A DNA stretch of 64,000 nt. Origin: Methylomonas aurea (lineage in GTDB: Bacteria > Pseudomonadota > Gammaproteobacteria > Methylococcales > Methylomonadaceae). The stretch is taken from assembly GCF_024505045.1 (NCBI RefSeq), contig NZ_JANIBM010000005.1, forward strand, positions 62,001 to 126,000, in the 5' to 3' direction. A program made the position numbers and the translations under genes. This document shows, one piece after another, positions 62,492 to 64,000 of the stretch; the first letter of the stretch is position 1, and each line of letters begins with the position of its first letter. The notes beneath the pieces are model-generated. The model was given only the letters and a program-made list of their open reading frames with translations. It had not been told where the DNA came from and did no database searches.

Positions 62492-63436
62492 ATGAAGTCA
62501 CCGGTCGCCGAAAATAACGAAATCACTGTCGCAATATGTAGTTACAACGCTGCACACTATTTGCCAAAATTGCTCGAGGCGTTAGTTACGCAAAATTGTC
62601 CTATTCCCTTTAACATATTAATTGTTGATAACAACAGTACTGATAACACCCGCGCTTTAGTCGCTGATTTTGCTGCGGCTAGCCGTATACCCGTTCGTTA
62701 CGTTCATGAGCCAGAACAAGGCATTGTATTTGCGCGCAACAGAGCGATTAACGAGAGTTTGGCTGGCCGCTACATTGCTTTCATTGATGCCGACGAGCTA
62801 CCGGAAGAAAAATGGTTACAGTCGGCAGTATTAAGTTTGAGCAATGATGAGGTCGATTGTGTAGGCGGTAGAATCAACGTATCGCTCTCTTCTCGACCGC
62901 ATTGGTTGAGCGACGATCTTTTGCCGTTCTACGGCCAATTGGAGCACGGCCCGCATCCATTTAGAATAATCGACGAATCGAAGCCTATTTGGAGTGGTAA
63001 CGTTGCCTACAACATGCGTTTATTTCGAAGCGGATTATTGCGATTTGACAATCGGTACAATCGCAAGGGTGAGGGCATAGGCGGCGGTTCGGATGCAGTT
63101 ATGTTTCAGCAGTTGTTGAAAAATAACTGCCATCTAATGTATGAGCCCAATATGTCTATTTTGCATTTGATACCCGAAAGCAAAATTAAGCGCAGTTATT
63201 TTTTAAAGCTGCACTTTATTGCCGGTAAAAAATCTGGGTTGTATAAGGCAAACCCTGGCGGAAAAAGAATATTTGGTATTCCAGGCTTTATGTTCTTGCA
63301 GTTATTTAAAAAGTTTTTTCGGGTTATTGTTCTGTATTTTGAACAACCCCATGCTTATATGCGCGAAGCCATGAACTTGACTTACCATCTTGGCATGATG
63401 CGCTCTTGGGCCAAATTAAAATTATTTCTTAACTGA
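62492..63436 (+). CDS. Family-2 glycosyltransferase
   Basis: A 314-residue GT-A glycosyltransferase. The nucleotide-sugar fold starts ITVAICSYNAAHYLPKLLEAL, with ILIVDNNSTDNT, the PEQGIVFARNRAI helix and the metal-binding DADELPEE near residue 100. The C-terminal part has GGGSDAVMFQQLL and a hydrophobic FRVIVLYF segment that may touch the membrane. Sugar donor and acceptor are unknown. AT-rich codon use, neighbouring methyltransferase and following glycosyltransferase indicate a surface polysaccharide or glycolipid cluster that continues past the window. Confidence 0.9.
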   Translation: MKSPVAENNEITVAICSYNAAHYLPKLLEALVTQNCPIPFNILIVDNNSTDNTRALVADFAAASRIPVRYVHEPEQGIVFARNRAINESLAGRYIAFIDADELPEEKWLQSAVLSLSNDEVDCVGGRINVSLSSRPHWLSDDLLPFYGQLEHGPHPFRIIDESKPIWSGNVAYNMRLFRSGLLRFDNRYNRKGEGIGGGSDAVMFQQLLKNNCHLMYEPNMSILHLIPESKIKRSYFLKLHFIAGKKSGLYKANPGGKRIFGIPGFMFLQLFKKFFRVIVLYFEQPHAYMREAMNLTYHLGMMRSWAKLKLFLN

Positions 63437-63573
63437 TTGAATGCCGGCCTCAGGGATCGGGTAAAATACGAATCTTACTGTCGCTCGGGTGCGTTAGCGT
63501 CGAGTTTTATCAGAGTTAGAAAGAACGAATCCGAATGGATTGCGCTCGTCATCAATATTCAAGGATTTAGTTA

Positions 63574-64000
63574 ATGGATACACCGCTGATTTCCGTAATC
63601 ATGCCTTGTTACAATGCAGAGAATTATGTTGAAAGTGCCGTCGAAAGCGTGTTTCAGCAAAGTTACACAAATGTGGAATTAATTGTTGTTGACGACGGAT
63701 CTAACGATAAAAGTCATTTAATCCTAACCAGATGCCAGGAAAGACACCCGAATCTGATTGTTTTGCAACAATCGAATCTAGGACCGTTTCCGGCGCGTAA
63801 TTTGGCGCTGAAAAATGCAAAAGGCGAATTTGTCGCGTTTCTTGACGCCGACGACTACTGGGCGCCGAATTTCCTTGAAAAACTCTTGCATGGAATCAAG
63901 CAAAATAACGCCGACCTTAGCTATTGCGGTTGGCAGAATATTGTTGAAGGCGGAGCAAATGGTCCGGCCTATGTACCTAGGCCCTATGAAGAAGGCGATA
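63574..64000 (+). CDS. Family-2 glycosyltransferase (N-terminal part, cut by window end)
   Basis: The ATG at 63574 opens MDTPLISVIMPCYNAENYV, a typical GT-A start, then ELIVVDDGSNDKS, NLGPFPARNLALKNAKGEF and the DADDYW metal-binding motif near residue 92. About 142 codons are visible and the frame stays open at the window edge. No strong ribosome-binding site is seen (AAGGATTTAG is the best). It is transcribed in the same direction as the preceding glycosyltransferase with a 137-bp gap. Confidence 0.88.
   Translation, partial: MDTPLISVIMPCYNAENYVESAVESVFQQSYTNVELIVVDDGSNDKSHLILTRCQERHPNLIVLQQSNLGPFPARNLALKNAKGEFVAFLDADDYWAPNFLEKLLHGIKQNNADLSYCGWQNIVEGGANGPAYVPRPYEEGD

Noticed and set aside
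1-64000. tRNA, rRNA or CRISPR arrays
   Set aside because: All gaps longer than 60 bp were read; none shows a cloverleaf-compatible GTTCGA-type arm in context, rRNA sequence, or regularly spaced 25-40-bp repeats.

Overview
The window reads as chromosome of an aerobic gammaproteobacterial methanotroph of the Methylococcales, most likely Methylomonas or a close relative. The key evidence is a copper membrane monooxygenase operon on the minus strand (25.9-30.0 kb) in the order A-B-C. This is the hallmark of pxmABC, the divergent particulate methane monooxygenase of Methylomonas, Methylobacter and Methylomicrobium. A formaldehyde-activating-enzyme paralogue, a hemerythrin-kinase, cytochrome bd oxidase and [NiFe]-hydrogenase maturation genes fit this assignment. 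Most genes are GC-rich; the few AT-rich stretches (11.7-13.3, 45.7-46.3 and 60.7-64.0 kb) stand out as possible transferred or regulatory DNA.

Layout. 0-16.8 kb: a hyp hydrogenase-maturation cluster (hypB, hypC, hypD, hypE, hypF) interrupted twice, by a toxin-antitoxin pair between hypB and hypC and by an 11-kb block between hypD and hypE. That block holds a LysR regulator, a DAB-type inorganic carbon transporter (dabB-dabA) whose genes run directly into cysD-cysN (ATP sulfurylase), a MarC protein, a DUF6671 protein, a decayed toxin-antitoxin pair and an AT-rich coiled-coil membrane protein. 16.8-25.8 kb: an RND heavy-metal-type pump, a tandem-HD protein, dnaB, alr and a DUF885 peptidase. 25.9-32.2 kb: an MFS transporter and pxmABC, divergent from a LysR regulator that converges on a Yellow/MRJP-type secreted protein. 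32.4-34.8 kb: DUF2797 protein, ppa and a lytic transglycosylase. 35.1-38.4 kb: a FisR-like sigma-54 activator facing a persulfide dioxygenase and a TauE-type exporter, with a repeated operator and a -24/-12 promoter between them. 38.5-44.0 kb: Tat multicopper oxidase and a five-gene cytochrome bd operon (cydP, cydA, an unknown exported protein, cydB, cydX). 44.2-47.5 kb: fae paralogue, oxyR, a 650-bp AT-rich DnaA-box cluster, an AAA ATPase and a zinc-ribbon protein.

47.6-60.7 kb is a 13-kb signalling region. A hemerythrin-PAS histidine kinase and a response regulator with a dead HD-GYP domain are followed by two inward-facing response regulator genes. Then comes a six-gene overlapping operon: a corrinoid-reactivating ASKHA/ferredoxin protein, a corrinoid protein, a UroD/MtaA-like methyltransferase that seems to lack two zinc ligands, DUF1638, a soluble histidine kinase and a REC-PAS-GGDEF-EAL protein. 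No substrate-specific corrinoid methyltransferase is present. I infer a corrinoid-based one-carbon sensor that controls c-di-GMP; this is the best candidate for an undescribed system. The window ends in an AT-richer surface-glycan region (SAM methyltransferase and two family-2 glycosyltransferases, the last cut by the window edge).

No tRNA, rRNA, CRISPR array or intact insertion sequence was seen.
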